A DNA stretch of 64,000 nt from DATBLE01 sp963808815 (GTDB taxonomy: Bacteria; Actinomycetota; Thermoleophilia; Gaiellales; Gaiellaceae), in contig CAWEGI010000013.1 in NCBI GenBank assembly GCA_963808815.1, forward strand, positions 248,001 to 312,000, in the 5' to 3' direction. A program made the translations under genes and the position numbers. Each line of letters begins with the position of its first letter. The stretch's first letter is position 1. The notes under the pieces were generated by a model. That model had not been told where the DNA came from, did not search any database, and saw only the letters and a program-made list of their open reading frames with translations. Positions 26,592 through 35,706 of this stretch are shown piece after piece.

Positions 26592-28471
26592 CCGCCGCCG
26601 CCTGGATCTGCCTGCTGCTGCCGCTCGGCTCGACCGTGCTGATCACCCTGCTCGGCGGATCGATCTCGCGGCGCACGGCGGGGTGGATCTCCACACTCAC
26701 GTCCGGCGCCGCGTTCGCGGCCGCGGTGATCGTCTTCGTCGAGATGCTGAGCCGGTCTCCCGGGGACCGCTCGGAAACCTCGACCGCGTACAACTGGCTC
26801 GTCGCCGGCAGCTTCAAGGTCGGCTTCTCGATCCTGACCGACCCCCTGTCGGTGTTCATGATGCTGATCGTCACCGGCGTCGGCTCGCTGATCGTCGCGT
26901 ACTCGCTCGGCTACATGGACGGTGACGACGAGGAGCGCCGGTACTTCGCGTACATGTCGCTGTTCGTCTTCTCGATGCTGATGCTCGTCCAGGGCGGGAA
27001 CCTGCTGTTCCTGCTGATCGGCTGGGGCCTGGTCGGCCTCTCGTCGTACCTGCTGATCGGCTTCCACCACGAGCGGCCGAGCGCGGTCGCCGCCGCCAAG
27101 AAGGCGTTCATCATGAACGCGTTCGGTGACGCGACCATGGCGCTCGCGTTCTTCCTCCTGATCCAGAAGACCGGGTCGCTCGACTTCGACGTCGTGTTCG
27201 CGAAGGCGAACGGGCTGAGCCAGACGGTGCTGGTGCTGGTCGCGCTGGGGCTGCTCGGCGGGGCGGTCGCCAAGTCGGCGCAGCTGCCGCTCCAGACCTG
27301 GCTCCCGGACGCGATGGAGGGGCCGACGCCGGTCAGCGCGCTGATCCACGCGGCGACGATGGTCACCGCCGGCGTCTACCTGATCGTCCGCACGCATCCG
27401 CTGTTCGAGCTGGCGCCGAACGTCCAGGACACGGCGGCGGTGCTCGGCACCCTGACGCTGCTGATGGCCGGACTGATCGCGCTCGTCCAGACGGACATCA
27501 AGCGCGTGATCGCGTACTCGACGATGTCGCAGATCGGCTACATGTTCCTCGGCGCAGGGATCGGCGCCTATGCCAACGCGATGTTCCTGCTGATGGCGCA
27601 CGCGTTCTTCAAGGCGCTGCTCTTCCTCGGCGCAGGGATCGTCATCCACGCGCTGGGCGGGGAGCAGGACATCCGGAAGATGGGCGGCCTGCGGCGGCTG
27701 ATGCCGAAGACGTGGTGGGCGATGCTGATCGGCGGGCTCGCGCTCGCCGGGATGCCGCCGCTCTCCGGGTTCTTCGCCAAGGACTCGATCCTCGCCGCGA
27801 CGCTCGGACGGGAGGACTGGTTCGGCTACGTGCTGTTCGCGGCCGGCATCGCCGGCACGTTCTTCACCGGCCTCTACACGTTCCGGATGCTGTTCGTCGT
27901 CTTCGGCGGCGAGCAGTCCGCGTACGTGCGGGAGCATCCGCCCCATGCGGCCCACGATCGGCTGGTCGACTGGTCGATGGGGGTGACGGTCGCCGTGCTG
28001 ACCGTGCTCGCAGCGTTCGGCGGGTGGATCCAGTTCGCCAACGTGTGGACGCCGATCACCAACTGGCTCGCACCGGTCGCCGAGCCCCTCGTCGAGGCGA
28101 CCGGAGGCCAGGAGGCGATCGCGAGCATCTGCGCCGTCGCCTTCGGCCTCGCCGGTATCGGCGTCGCGTGGTGGATCTACTCGGCGCACCGGGCGAAGGC
28201 TCCACGCCCGTGGGCCGTGCTCGAGCACAAGTTCTACTTCGACGAGCTGTACAACGGGCTCTTCTACTGGCCGGCGGTCGCGCTCTCGCGCGTCCTCGAC
28301 TGGACGGTCGAGGGCCCGGTCGTGAACGGCTCGATCGTCGGCGTCGCCGGCCTGACCCGTCGCGCCGGCGGCTGGTTCCGCGAGCTCCAGACCGGCCTCG
28401 TCCGCGTGTACGCGTTCGCGGTCGCCGCCGGGCTCGCCGTCCTCGTCCTCGTCTTCATCACCGTCAGATGA
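26588..28471 (+). CDS. nuoL: NADH-quinone oxidoreductase subunit L
   Basis: 627 aa antiporter-like proton-pumping subunit. Proton_antipo_N segment LFLLIGWGLVGLSSYLLIGF; pump region KSAQLPLQTWLPDAMEGPTPVSALIHAATMV (abridged here to the key KSAQLPLQTWLPDAMEGPTP); central TDIKRVIAYSTMSQIGYM; C-terminal lateral amphipathic region ending in a transmembrane anchor. Starts ATG 26588 overlapping nuoK (ATGA) and overlaps nuoM the same way at 28468. Confidence 0.95.
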   Translation: MTAAAWICLLLPLGSTVLITLLGGSISRRTAGWISTLTSGAAFAAAVIVFVEMLSRSPGDRSETSTAYNWLVAGSFKVGFSILTDPLSVFMMLIVTGVGSLIVAYSLGYMDGDDEERRYFAYMSLFVFSMLMLVQGGNLLFLLIGWGLVGLSSYLLIGFHHERPSAVAAAKKAFIMNAFGDATMALAFFLLIQKTGSLDFDVVFAKANGLSQTVLVLVALGLLGGAVAKSAQLPLQTWLPDAMEGPTPVSALIHAATMVTAGVYLIVRTHPLFELAPNVQDTAAVLGTLTLLMAGLIALVQTDIKRVIAYSTMSQIGYMFLGAGIGAYANAMFLLMAHAFFKALLFLGAGIVIHALGGEQDIRKMGGLRRLMPKTWWAMLIGGLALAGMPPLSGFFAKDSILAATLGREDWFGYVLFAAGIAGTFFTGLYTFRMLFVVFGGEQSAYVREHPPHAAHDRLVDWSMGVTVAVLTVLAAFGGWIQFANVWTPITNWLAPVAEPLVEATGGQEAIASICAVAFGLAGIGVAWWIYSAHRAKAPRPWAVLEHKFYFDELYNGLFYWPAVALSRVLDWTVEGPVVNGSIVGVAGLTRRAGGWFRELQTGLVRVYAFAVAAGLAVLVLVFITVR

Positions 28472-29931
28472 CGAGCCACGGCTGGATCACCACGACGATG
28501 GTCATGCTGCCGCTGATCGCGGCGGTCGTGATCTGGGTGGTGCCGATGCCGCGGGTGTGGGTCGCGCCGGCGGCGCTGCTCGTCTCGCTGTTCGAGGTCG
28601 GCTTCTGGATCGAGGCCCTCGTCCGCTACGACTTCGACCGCGGCGGGCTCCAGGAGTGGAACCACGCCACCTGGCTGAAAGACCTCGGCGTCTCGTACTC
28701 CGTCGGCTTCTACCAGGGCTTCTCGGTCTGGCTGGTCGGCCTGACGACCGTGGTCATGGCCGCCTCGATCGCCTACGGCGCCTGGATGGGCCGCGACCGG
28801 CCGCGCGCCTACTACGGGCTGATGCTGTTCCTGACCGGCGCGATCGTCGGCGTCTTCACGGCCCAGGACCTCCTCCTCTTCTACGTCTTCTGGGAGGCGA
28901 TGCTGATCCCGCTGTACGTCCTGATCGGCGCGTGGGGCGGGCCCGGCCGGCTGAACGCGACGATCAAGTTCGTCATCTACACCATGGTCGGCTCGTTGCT
29001 GATGCTGGCTGCGGTGATCGTCTACGGCCTCCAGGCCGGAACGTTCTCGATGATCGCCGGCGGGACGAACGCGAGTGACTGGATCTTCCTCGGCTTCGCC
29101 GCTGCGTTCGTCGTCAAGGCACCGCTCTTCCCGTTCCACGGGTGGCTGCCGGACGCCTACCGCGAGTCGCCCGCGGAGGTCTCGGCCGTGCTGTCGGGCG
29201 TGATCTCGAAGGCGGCCGCGTTCGGCTTCCTGCGCATCTGCTTCTCCCTCTTCCCGGCGGGAGTGCAGGACTTCCGCACGCCGATCCTGGTGCTGGCGGC
29301 GATCGGGCTCATCTACGGGTCGCTGCTCGCCTTCCGGGCACCGGACATCCGCGGAGTGGTCGCCTATTCGTCGCTGGCGCAGCTGAGCCTGATCCTGCTC
29401 GGCCTGTTCGCGACCAACTCGCTCGGAATCAACGGCGCCGTGCTGCAGATGGTCAACCACGGACTCATCTCCGCCGTGCTGTTCATGCTCGCCGGCGCGG
29501 TCGAGCGGCGGGCTGCGACCGGTCGCTTCGAGTCGCTCGGCGGGATGGCGAAGGGCCGGCCCGCGCTGGCGACGGTGCTGATGGCGACCGGCGTGATCAC
29601 GCTCGCCGTGCCCGGTTCGACGGCGTTCGCCGGCGAGTTCGCCATCCTGGCCGGGGTCTTCCAGCAGGGCTGGCTCTACGCGGTCGTCGGCGCGGTCGCG
29701 ATCGTGCTCGCAGCGATGTACGTGCTGCGGATGATCTCCGGCGTGCTCCACGCCCGGAAAGGCCCGGCGGTGCACGATGCGGCCCTCGACCTGCGACCGG
29801 CGGAACTGGCGATCCTCGTTCCGCTGATCGCGATCCTGCTGTTCCTGTCCGCCTGGCCCGCGGCGATCACCGAGCGCGTCACCACCGGACCGCCGACTTC
29901 GACGACCGCGGCGGCGGGTGAGTCGAAATGA
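28468..29931 (+). CDS. nuoM: NADH-quinone oxidoreductase subunit M
   Basis: 487 aa antiporter-like subunit. Conserved glutamate helix LLLFYVFWEAMLIPLYVLIG, pump loop KAPLFPFHGWLPDAYRESPA, and GVVAYSSLAQLSLILLGLF. ATG 28468 forms an ATGA overlap with nuoL. The C-terminus is a Thr-rich tail (TTGPPTSTTAAAGESK) overlapping nuoN by four bases. Confidence 0.95.
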   Translation: MTSHGWITTTMVMLPLIAAVVIWVVPMPRVWVAPAALLVSLFEVGFWIEALVRYDFDRGGLQEWNHATWLKDLGVSYSVGFYQGFSVWLVGLTTVVMAASIAYGAWMGRDRPRAYYGLMLFLTGAIVGVFTAQDLLLFYVFWEAMLIPLYVLIGAWGGPGRLNATIKFVIYTMVGSLLMLAAVIVYGLQAGTFSMIAGGTNASDWIFLGFAAAFVVKAPLFPFHGWLPDAYRESPAEVSAVLSGVISKAAAFGFLRICFSLFPAGVQDFRTPILVLAAIGLIYGSLLAFRAPDIRGVVAYSSLAQLSLILLGLFATNSLGINGAVLQMVNHGLISAVLFMLAGAVERRAATGRFESLGGMAKGRPALATVLMATGVITLAVPGSTAFAGEFAILAGVFQQGWLYAVVGAVAIVLAAMYVLRMISGVLHARKGPAVHDAALDLRPAELAILVPLIAILLFLSAWPAAITERVTTGPPTSTTAAAGESK

Positions 29932-31403
29932 TCGCCGCCGTCCCGCGCCCCCCGGTCGACTGGTTCGCGATCTCGCCGTCGCTGATCCTGCTGCTCGCGG
30001 CCGGAGCCTGCCTGATGGTCGCCGTCCTCGTCCCGGACACGGCCCGACGCGCGACCGCGGCGACGATTACCGCCGGCGGCTTCGTCGGCGCCTTCGTCGC
30101 GGCGATCCTGCTGTACGACCGGACACCGGTGGGCCTCAGCGTGTACGCCGACACCGTCCGCCGCGACCGCTTCTTCGCCCTCGCCGCGATCATCCTCGCC
30201 GCCGTCGGGCTGGTCGCTGTGCTCGTCTCGTACACCGAGCATCGGCACGGCCACGTCGCCGAGTACTACGCCCTGCTCGCCACCGCCGCGGCCGGGATGA
30301 TGTTCCTGACCCAGGCGAACTCGCTGATGACGCTGTTCCTCGGCCTGGAGTGGTTCTCGATCTCGCTGTACATCCTCTGCGCGATCGACTACCGCAGGGA
30401 GCGCTCGCTCGAGGCGGGGCTCAAGTACCTCGTGATCGGCGGGTTCGGCTCCGCCGTGCTCCTTTTCGGCTCGGCGCTCGTCTACGGCGCGACCGGGAAG
30501 CTGACCTTCGACGGGATCGCCGAGGCAGTGACGGCCGGCGGGCTCCAGCACGACGCGCTGCTCCTCACCGGGCTGGCGATGATCATCGTCGGGCTCGGCT
30601 TCAAGGCGTCGGCGGCCCCGTTCCATATGTGGACACCCGACGTCTACGAAGGAGCGCCGACCTCGGTGACGGCGTTCATGGCGGCCGCGACCAAGGTGGC
30701 GGCACTGCTGCTCACCCTGCGGATCCTCGTCACGGCGTTCCCGCAGGAGGACGGTCTCTGGACGATCGCCGTCGCGGTCATCGCCGTCTGCTCGCTCGTG
30801 CTGGGCAACTTCGCCGCGCTCGTCCAGAGGAACCTGAAGCGGCTGCTCGCGTACTCGTCGATCTCGAACGCCGGCTTCATGCTGATCGCCGTCTCCGCGA
30901 ACAGCGCGCTGGGCGGGCGGGCGCTCCTCTACTACCTGATTCCCTACGCGGCGGCCTCGATCGGGGCCTTCGCCGTGATCGCCGCCCGCGAGCGCGAACT
31001 CGGCCACGACGTGACCGTCGACGACCTGGCCGGAATGGGCTGGGAGCGGCCCCTGCTCGGCGCTGCGATGTGGACGTTCATGCTCTCGTTCGCCGGCCTG
31101 CCGCCGACCGGCGGCTTCCTCGCCAAGTTCTACGTCTTCTCGGCTGCGTACGACCACGGCTGGCTATGGCTCGTGATCGTCGGCGTGCTCGCGACTGCGG
31201 TCAGCCTCTACTACTACCTCAACGTGATCCGCGCGCTGTACCTGCGCCCGAGTGCGGAGCTCCAGTTCGCCGCCGGTGGCCAGCCGCCGCGGGACACGCT
31301 GCTGCAGGCGGGGACCATCGCGTGCGTCGTCGTCGTGGTCGGCTCGTTCTTCGCGGTGCAGCCGCTGATCGACCTGGCCACGAAGTCGATCGCGTCGCTC
31401 TAG
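29928..31403 (+). CDS. nuoN: NADH-quinone oxidoreductase subunit N
   Basis: 491 aa, last of the three antiporter-like subunits and last gene of the operon. LTLFLGLEWFSISLYILCAI carries the conserved acidic residue; FKASAAPFHMWTPDVYEGAP is the pump loop; LQRNLKRLLAYSSISNAGFM (from VQRNLKRL) the central lysine region. ATG 29928 overlaps nuoM (ATGA). Its TAG overlaps by four bases the stop of the convergent cupin gene, leaving no room for a separate terminator. Confidence 0.95.
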   Translation: MIAAVPRPPVDWFAISPSLILLLAAGACLMVAVLVPDTARRATAATITAGGFVGAFVAAILLYDRTPVGLSVYADTVRRDRFFALAAIILAAVGLVAVLVSYTEHRHGHVAEYYALLATAAAGMMFLTQANSLMTLFLGLEWFSISLYILCAIDYRRERSLEAGLKYLVIGGFGSAVLLFGSALVYGATGKLTFDGIAEAVTAGGLQHDALLLTGLAMIIVGLGFKASAAPFHMWTPDVYEGAPTSVTAFMAAATKVAALLLTLRILVTAFPQEDGLWTIAVAVIAVCSLVLGNFAALVQRNLKRLLAYSSISNAGFMLIAVSANSALGGRALLYYLIPYAAASIGAFAVIAARERELGHDVTVDDLAGMGWERPLLGAAMWTFMLSFAGLPPTGGFLAKFYVFSAAYDHGWLWLVIVGVLATAVSLYYYLNVIRALYLRPSAELQFAAGGQPPRDTLLQAGTIACVVVVVGSFFAVQPLIDLATKSIASL

Positions 31404-31783
31404 CCTGGCGCTCCCGCGGCCTGCATGTTGCGGGCCATCACTTCCTCCGTCTTCGCCAACTCGTCGGCGGGCTGGAACTGGAGGATCTCCGACCCCTCGA
31501 ACGCCAGCGGCACGTGGCCTGGGGGCACGTAGTAGGCGTCGCCCGCCTCGTAGGTCTCCTCGCGGTCGCCGAAGCGAAAGACGATCTTGCCCTTGAACAC
31601 GTAACCCCAGTGTGGGCACTGGCACTGGTCGCCGGGAAGACCGCGCATCAACGCTGTCCCGTCGATGTCGCAGGCGAACGACGTGAAGCCGACGACGTAG
31701 CCGTCGAGCTCTTCCGCCCGGTCGTCGACCATCCCGTCGACGCTCTGTCCTCCCGTCGCGCTCTCCCTGGAAACCTTCGGCAC
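31400..31783 (-). CDS. Cupin-domain protein
   Basis: 127 aa single cupin. The barrel is visible in CPHWGYVFKGKIVFRFGDRE (metal-binding motif 1 region with His) and YYVPPGHVPLAFEGSEILQF (motif 2). A CQCPHW segment adds cysteines near the metal site. GTG 31783 has AAGGAG six bases upstream. Convergent with nuoN, downstream of the HD-GYP/LuxR gene on the same strand, from which it is separated by 78 bases. Small-molecule binding or regulatory role is possible; substrate unknown. Confidence 0.75.
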   Translation of the reverse strand: MPKVSRESATGGQSVDGMVDDRAEELDGYVVGFTSFACDIDGTALMRGLPGDQCQCPHWGYVFKGKIVFRFGDREETYEAGDAYYVPPGHVPLAFEGSEILQFQPADELAKTEEVMARNMQAAGAPG

Positions 31784-31861
31784 GTCAGCTCCTTTCCGTG
31801 GCTGTGGACACGAGCGTAGGGGCGGGGCGCGAGACCGCCTGGGGCGTTCACCCCATCTTCG

Positions 31862-33427
31862 TCAGGCGGCCCGGCCGGGCTCGTAGCTGCCGACGAGCCC
31901 GTGCTGCATCGCAAAGATCGCCGCGGCGGCGCGGGTCGAGACACCGATCTTGGCGTAGATGTGCTCGACGTGGTTCGACACCGTCTTCGGCGCGACGACG
32001 AGCTTTTTCGCGATCGCCTTGTTCGAGTCGCCGCGCGCGAGCAGGCCGAGCACCTCGACCTCGCGGGCCGTGAGCCCCGCGGGCCAGTCGCGGCGCACCG
32101 GAGCCCGGTGACCGGCCGCCCGGAGGACCGCGTTGATCGCGTCCCCGTCGAGCCGCCCGGCCTTCGCCTCGGCGCGCAGCTCCGCCGCCGCCTCGTCCGG
32201 CGTGCGCGCGGGACGATGCGGCCGCGACTCATTGAGCGCGTGGTAGACGTCGGCGGCCGCGAGGATGCGGTCGGCGGACGTGAGCGCGACGGCGGTCAAG
32301 CCGCGCGGGTAGCCCGAGCCGTCGAGCCGCTCGTGGTGGCGGGCGGCGAGCTCCCGGGCGCCAGCGAGCGGCTCGACGTTCGCGAGCATGCGGTCGGTGA
32401 GGTACGGGTGGAGCCGCACGCGTTCCCACTCGGAGTCCGTGAGCGGTCCCGGCTTGTCCCAGATCGCATTCGAGACCCCGAGCCGCCCGAGGTCGTGGAC
32501 GAGGCCGGCCCGGCGGATAACGGCCGCCTCGGGCGTGGGCAGGCCGGCGAGCCGGGCCGCCTCGGCGGCGAGGTTCGCGACCCCGCGCGAGTGGCCCGCC
32601 GTGTGCGGCGCCTTCACATCGACGAGGTCGGCCATCGCCTCCAGGACGTCGTCGAGCTCTGCCCCGCTGACGATCCGCGAGAGGCGCGGCTCCGCGTCGA
32701 GGACGAGATCCCAGCTGGACGCCTCGCCCAGGCCGTCGAGGAGCTCGTCGGCGCTGCGACAGAACTCGTCGACCAGCGCTGGATCGAGCTGCTTGCCGCG
32801 CTGCTTGCGCGCGAGCTCGCGGGCGGCACCAGCCCCGCCGAGCCGGTTGTAGACCTCGGCCGACGCGGTCAGCGAGACCAGGCGCGACGCCAGCGGGATC
32901 GCATCCCCTTCGAGCCGGTTCGGCTCACCCTTGCCGTCCCAGCGCTCGTAAGAAGCCTGGAGCGCAACGCAGGACGCCGCGTCGAGCCCGATCCTGCGTC
33001 CGAACTCCGCCGCCAGCGTCGAGTGGGTGAGCAGGAATGCGCGGATCTCCTTCATCCCACTCACGGGGAACGACGCGATCACCCCCGCGCGCGCGAGACC
33101 ACGGTTTCCAGAGCCGACCAGGCGCAGCACCCCGGCTACCGACTCGACCCCGCCCTCGAGGCCGTACGCCTTGAGAGCGATGTCGTCGCCGAACCACTTC
33201 GCCTGCTCGTGCGCGTCCGCGTGGCAGTAGACATGCCTGAGCAACCCCGTGTAGTAGGTCGCAACGACGTCCGACTCGCCTGCCCCGACCCGGTCGGCGA
33301 GACGCAGTGCGATCACGGTCTGCTGGAGGGAGTGCTCCATCGGCTGGCCCAGACCCAGGTCGGCGGCCAGCGACAGGGTCGCCACCAGCTCGGCCAGACG
33401 AACCGACGTGGAGGTGCCGACCGGCAC
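31862..33427 (-). CDS. HD-GYP domain regulator with C-terminal LuxR-type DNA-binding domain
   Basis: 521 aa. The N-terminal half is a degenerate HD-GYP-like helical domain (YERWDGKGEPNRLEGDAIPLASR). The middle holds a fuller HD-GYP domain: HTAGHSRGVANLA, LVHDLGRLGVSNAIWDKPG, HHERLDGSGYPRGL. The last 65 residues are a LuxR/GerE helix-turn-helix: LTAREVEVLGLLARGDSNKAIAKKL with VAPKTVSNHVEHIYAKIGV. HD-GYP domains hydrolyse cyclic-di-GMP or other cyclic nucleotides, so this could couple such signalling directly to transcription; that link is inference. The GYP signature here is GSGYPRG. Start ATG 33427. Confidence 0.85.
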   Translation of the reverse strand: MPVGTSTSVRLAELVATLSLAADLGLGQPMEHSLQQTVIALRLADRVGAGESDVVATYYTGLLRHVYCHADAHEQAKWFGDDIALKAYGLEGGVESVAGVLRLVGSGNRGLARAGVIASFPVSGMKEIRAFLLTHSTLAAEFGRRIGLDAASCVALQASYERWDGKGEPNRLEGDAIPLASRLVSLTASAEVYNRLGGAGAARELARKQRGKQLDPALVDEFCRSADELLDGLGEASSWDLVLDAEPRLSRIVSGAELDDVLEAMADLVDVKAPHTAGHSRGVANLAAEAARLAGLPTPEAAVIRRAGLVHDLGRLGVSNAIWDKPGPLTDSEWERVRLHPYLTDRMLANVEPLAGARELAARHHERLDGSGYPRGLTAVALTSADRILAAADVYHALNESRPHRPARTPDEAAAELRAEAKAGRLDGDAINAVLRAAGHRAPVRRDWPAGLTAREVEVLGLLARGDSNKAIAKKLVVAPKTVSNHVEHIYAKIGVSTRAAAAIFAMQHGLVGSYEPGRAA

Positions 33428-33446
33428 CGCGGCACTCTAGCTCCCG

Positions 33447-33905
33447 CTAGGCCTGCGGAGACGAGATCTCGGTGGCCCGCGGGTGAGCCGTGCGAAGAGC
33501 ACGTCGGAGCGCCGGCAGCGACCCGATCAGTGCCTGGACGCCGAACACGACCAGGCACGCGATCAGCGCGGAGACGGCCGCTTGCGGCACCGTTCCCTCG
33601 GCGCGGAGCGGTGCTCGGAGAGCCGCTGCGGTGAGCACGAGCAGCAGGGTGACGACGTGCAGCATCGCCACCACGCGACGGTGTGGCATCGCGTCCGGCT
33701 GGAGCTGCTCCTCGACCGCAGCAAGGCCGGCGACCACGATCGCGGGCACGGCTGCGAGCAGGAGATAGAACGAGAGCGTCGGCGCGTTCAGGGCGTCGGT
33801 GACGATCGCGAGCAGGACGAGCGCCACCGGGAGGAGCTCACGACGCGTCACGGCCTGTAGCTTCGCCGTCCAGCCGGACGTTCCTTCGTTAGATTCCGGC
33901 CCCAT
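33447..33905 (-). CDS. Integral membrane protein of unknown function
   Basis: About 152 aa with four hydrophobic segments (LLPVALVLLAIVTDALNAP, SFYLLLAAVPAIVVAGLAAV, VVAMLHVVTLLLVLTAAAL, AVSALIACLVVFGVQALIG). The frame is open above 33905, but an ATG at 33905 would overlap the divergent metallo-hydrolase ATG at 33904, so the real start may be a downstream GTG near 33852 or this one. No family recognised. Confidence 0.6.
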   Translation of the reverse strand: MGPESNEGTSGWTAKLQAVTRRELLPVALVLLAIVTDALNAPTLSFYLLLAAVPAIVVAGLAAVEEQLQPDAMPHRRVVAMLHVVTLLLVLTAAALRAPLRAEGTVPQAAVSALIACLVVFGVQALIGSLPALRRALRTAHPRATEISSPQA

Positions 33906-34596
33906 GACCATTCCTCTCACCTGGCTCGGACACGCGAGCTTCCGGCTCGACAGCCCGGGCGGCAAGCGCATCTACGTCGACCCCTGGCTGACCGGGAACC
34001 CGAAGTGCCCCGAGGCCGAGCAGACGCCCGACCGAATCGACCTGATCGCGCTCACCCACGGCCACGGCGACCACGTCGGTGACACCGTTGCGCTCTGGAA
34101 GCAGTTCCAGCCGCCGGTCGTCGCGCTCGTCGAGCTGCGCGGCTGGCTCTCGTCCCAAGGACTTCCGCAGGAGATGGCGCACGCGCCGAACAAGGGCGGC
34201 ACAGCCCACGTCGACGGGATCGGGATCACCCTCACCGACGCCAACCACTCGTCGAGCACGGAAGACGGGGCGTACCTGGGCGAGCCCGCCGGGCTCGTGC
34301 TCGAGCTCGAGGACGGCTTCACGATCTACTTCGCCGGCGACACGAACGTCTTCATGTCGATGCAGCTGATCGGGCGGATCTACCAGCCCGATGTGGCCGT
34401 GCTGCCGATCGGCGACCACTTCACGATGGGACCGCGGGAGGCTGCCGTGGCCCTGGAGCTGCTGGCGACGAAACGCTGCGTGCCGTGCCACTACGGAACG
34501 TTCCCGCTGCTGACCGGCACCCCGGACGAGCTGCGGAAGCTGGCGCCGGAGGTCGAGGTGATCGTGCCCGAGCCGGGCGAGACGGTCGAGCTCTGA
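33904..34596 (+). CDS. Metal-dependent hydrolase, metallo-beta-lactamase fold (UPF0173/YtkL type)
   Basis: 230 aa. Metal ligands in LTHGHGDHVGDTVALW (HxHxDH), the later His in DANHSSS, Asp in YFAGDTNVF and His in CHYGTFPLL match the family. Opens TIPLTWLGHASFRLDSPGGKRIYVDPW, diagnostic of UPF0173. Substrate unknown. ATG 33904; stop overlaps the next gene's ATG (TGATG). Confidence 0.92.
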   Translation: MTIPLTWLGHASFRLDSPGGKRIYVDPWLTGNPKCPEAEQTPDRIDLIALTHGHGDHVGDTVALWKQFQPPVVALVELRGWLSSQGLPQEMAHAPNKGGTAHVDGIGITLTDANHSSSTEDGAYLGEPAGLVLELEDGFTIYFAGDTNVFMSMQLIGRIYQPDVAVLPIGDHFTMGPREAAVALELLATKRCVPCHYGTFPLLTGTPDELRKLAPEVEVIVPEPGETVEL

Positions 34597-34871
34597 TGCG
34601 CGAACGCTGGCTCGGTGCCACCGGCATCCGGGTGCCCGAGATCGCCGTCGAAGGGGAGCTGGAGCTCCCGATCGACGTCCTCTGGCTGGAGGGAGTCAGC
34701 GCCGAGGAGCTCCACTCGGCGCACCAGTCCGGGCGGCCGGTCGCGGCCCATGCGGACACGCCCGAAGGAGTCAAGGCTGCGCTCGCCCATCCGGAGGTCG
34801 CGTGCGTGCTCGTCCCGCCCGAACGGCGCGAGCTGCTGGACCTCGACCTGACGGCGCTCACCTATGGCTGA
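34596..34871 (+). CDS. Hypothetical protein, 91 aa
   Basis: Opens MRERWLGATGIRVPEIAVEG; acidic, no cysteine and no membrane segment; ends LDLDLTALTYG. No domain recognised. It overlaps the metallo-hydrolase stop by one base and the DUF1028 gene by eight, so it is very probably translated as part of this plus-strand run. Confidence 0.6.
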   Translation: MRERWLGATGIRVPEIAVEGELELPIDVLWLEGVSAEELHSAHQSGRPVAAHADTPEGVKAALAHPEVACVLVPPERRELLDLDLTALTYG

Positions 34872-35706
34872 ACGGATCGTCGCGACGTACTCGATCGTCG
34901 CGTGCGACCTCGAGGCGGGGCAGTGGGGCGTAGCCACTCAGTCGAAGTTCCTCGCCGTCGGCTCGGTGGTTCCCTGGGCCGAGGCGAACGTCGGCGCGGT
35001 CGCCACCCAGTCGTACGCGAACCCGAGCTACGGCCCCGACGGACTGCGGCTCCTGCGTGAAGGCCTGTCCGCCGAGGACACTGTCGCGCGACTGACCGAC
35101 GCGGACGAGGGCCGAGACCAGCGCCAGCTCGGGATCGTCGACGGCCACGGCGGCGCAGCCACGTACACCGGGAAGGGGTGCCACGACTGGGCCGGCGGAC
35201 GCACCGGCCCGTGCTTCGCCGCACAGGGGAACATCCTCGTCTCCGCAGCCACCGTCGACGCGCTCGCGGAGACATTCGAGGCGACGGCCGGACCGCCGCT
35301 CGCCGAGCGGCTCGTCGACTGCCTCGCCGCCGCCCAGACGGCGGGAGGAGACAAGCGAGGTCAGCAGTCGGCGGCCCTGCTCGTGGTCGAGGAGGCCGCG
35401 GGCTATGCCGGGCTCACCGACACCCTCGTCGATCTCCGCGTCGACGACCACCCTCGCCCGATCGAGGAGGTGCAGCGCCTGTACGGCATCCACCAGGCGC
35501 TGTTCGGACGCACGCCGCGCGAGGAGTGGGTCGAGGTCGACGCGGTCCTCACCGCCGAGCTTCGCGAGCGCCTCACGCAACTGGGGTACGACGAGGAATT
35601 GCCGGCGGCGTTCGCGCGTTGGTCCGGCAGCGAGAACCTGGAACAGCGGGTCGACGGCGTCGAGCGGATCGACCCGGTCGTCCTTCGAGCCCTCAGGGAG
35701 GCGTGA
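34864..35706 (+). CDS. DUF1028 family Ntn-hydrolase-like protein
   Basis: 280 aa. The DUF1028 domain spans about residues 5-205: ATYSIVACDLEAGQWGVATQS, GAVATQSYANPSYGPDGL, RQLGIVDGHGGAATYTG. This family has an Ntn-hydrolase-like fold and unproven activity. The remaining 75 residues resemble the putative peptidoglycan-binding extension found in some members. ATG 34864; TGATG junction with the next gene. Confidence 0.85.
   Translation: MAERIVATYSIVACDLEAGQWGVATQSKFLAVGSVVPWAEANVGAVATQSYANPSYGPDGLRLLREGLSAEDTVARLTDADEGRDQRQLGIVDGHGGAATYTGKGCHDWAGGRTGPCFAAQGNILVSAATVDALAETFEATAGPPLAERLVDCLAAAQTAGGDKRGQQSAALLVVEEAAGYAGLTDTLVDLRVDDHPRPIEEVQRLYGIHQALFGRTPREEWVEVDAVLTAELRERLTQLGYDEELPAAFARWSGSENLEQRVDGVERIDPVVLRALREA

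Noticed and set aside
25619..28228. 869-codon minus-strand frame opposite nuoJ-nuoL
   Set aside because: Shadow of GC-biased third positions; no domain, and all three nuo genes are intact on the plus strand.
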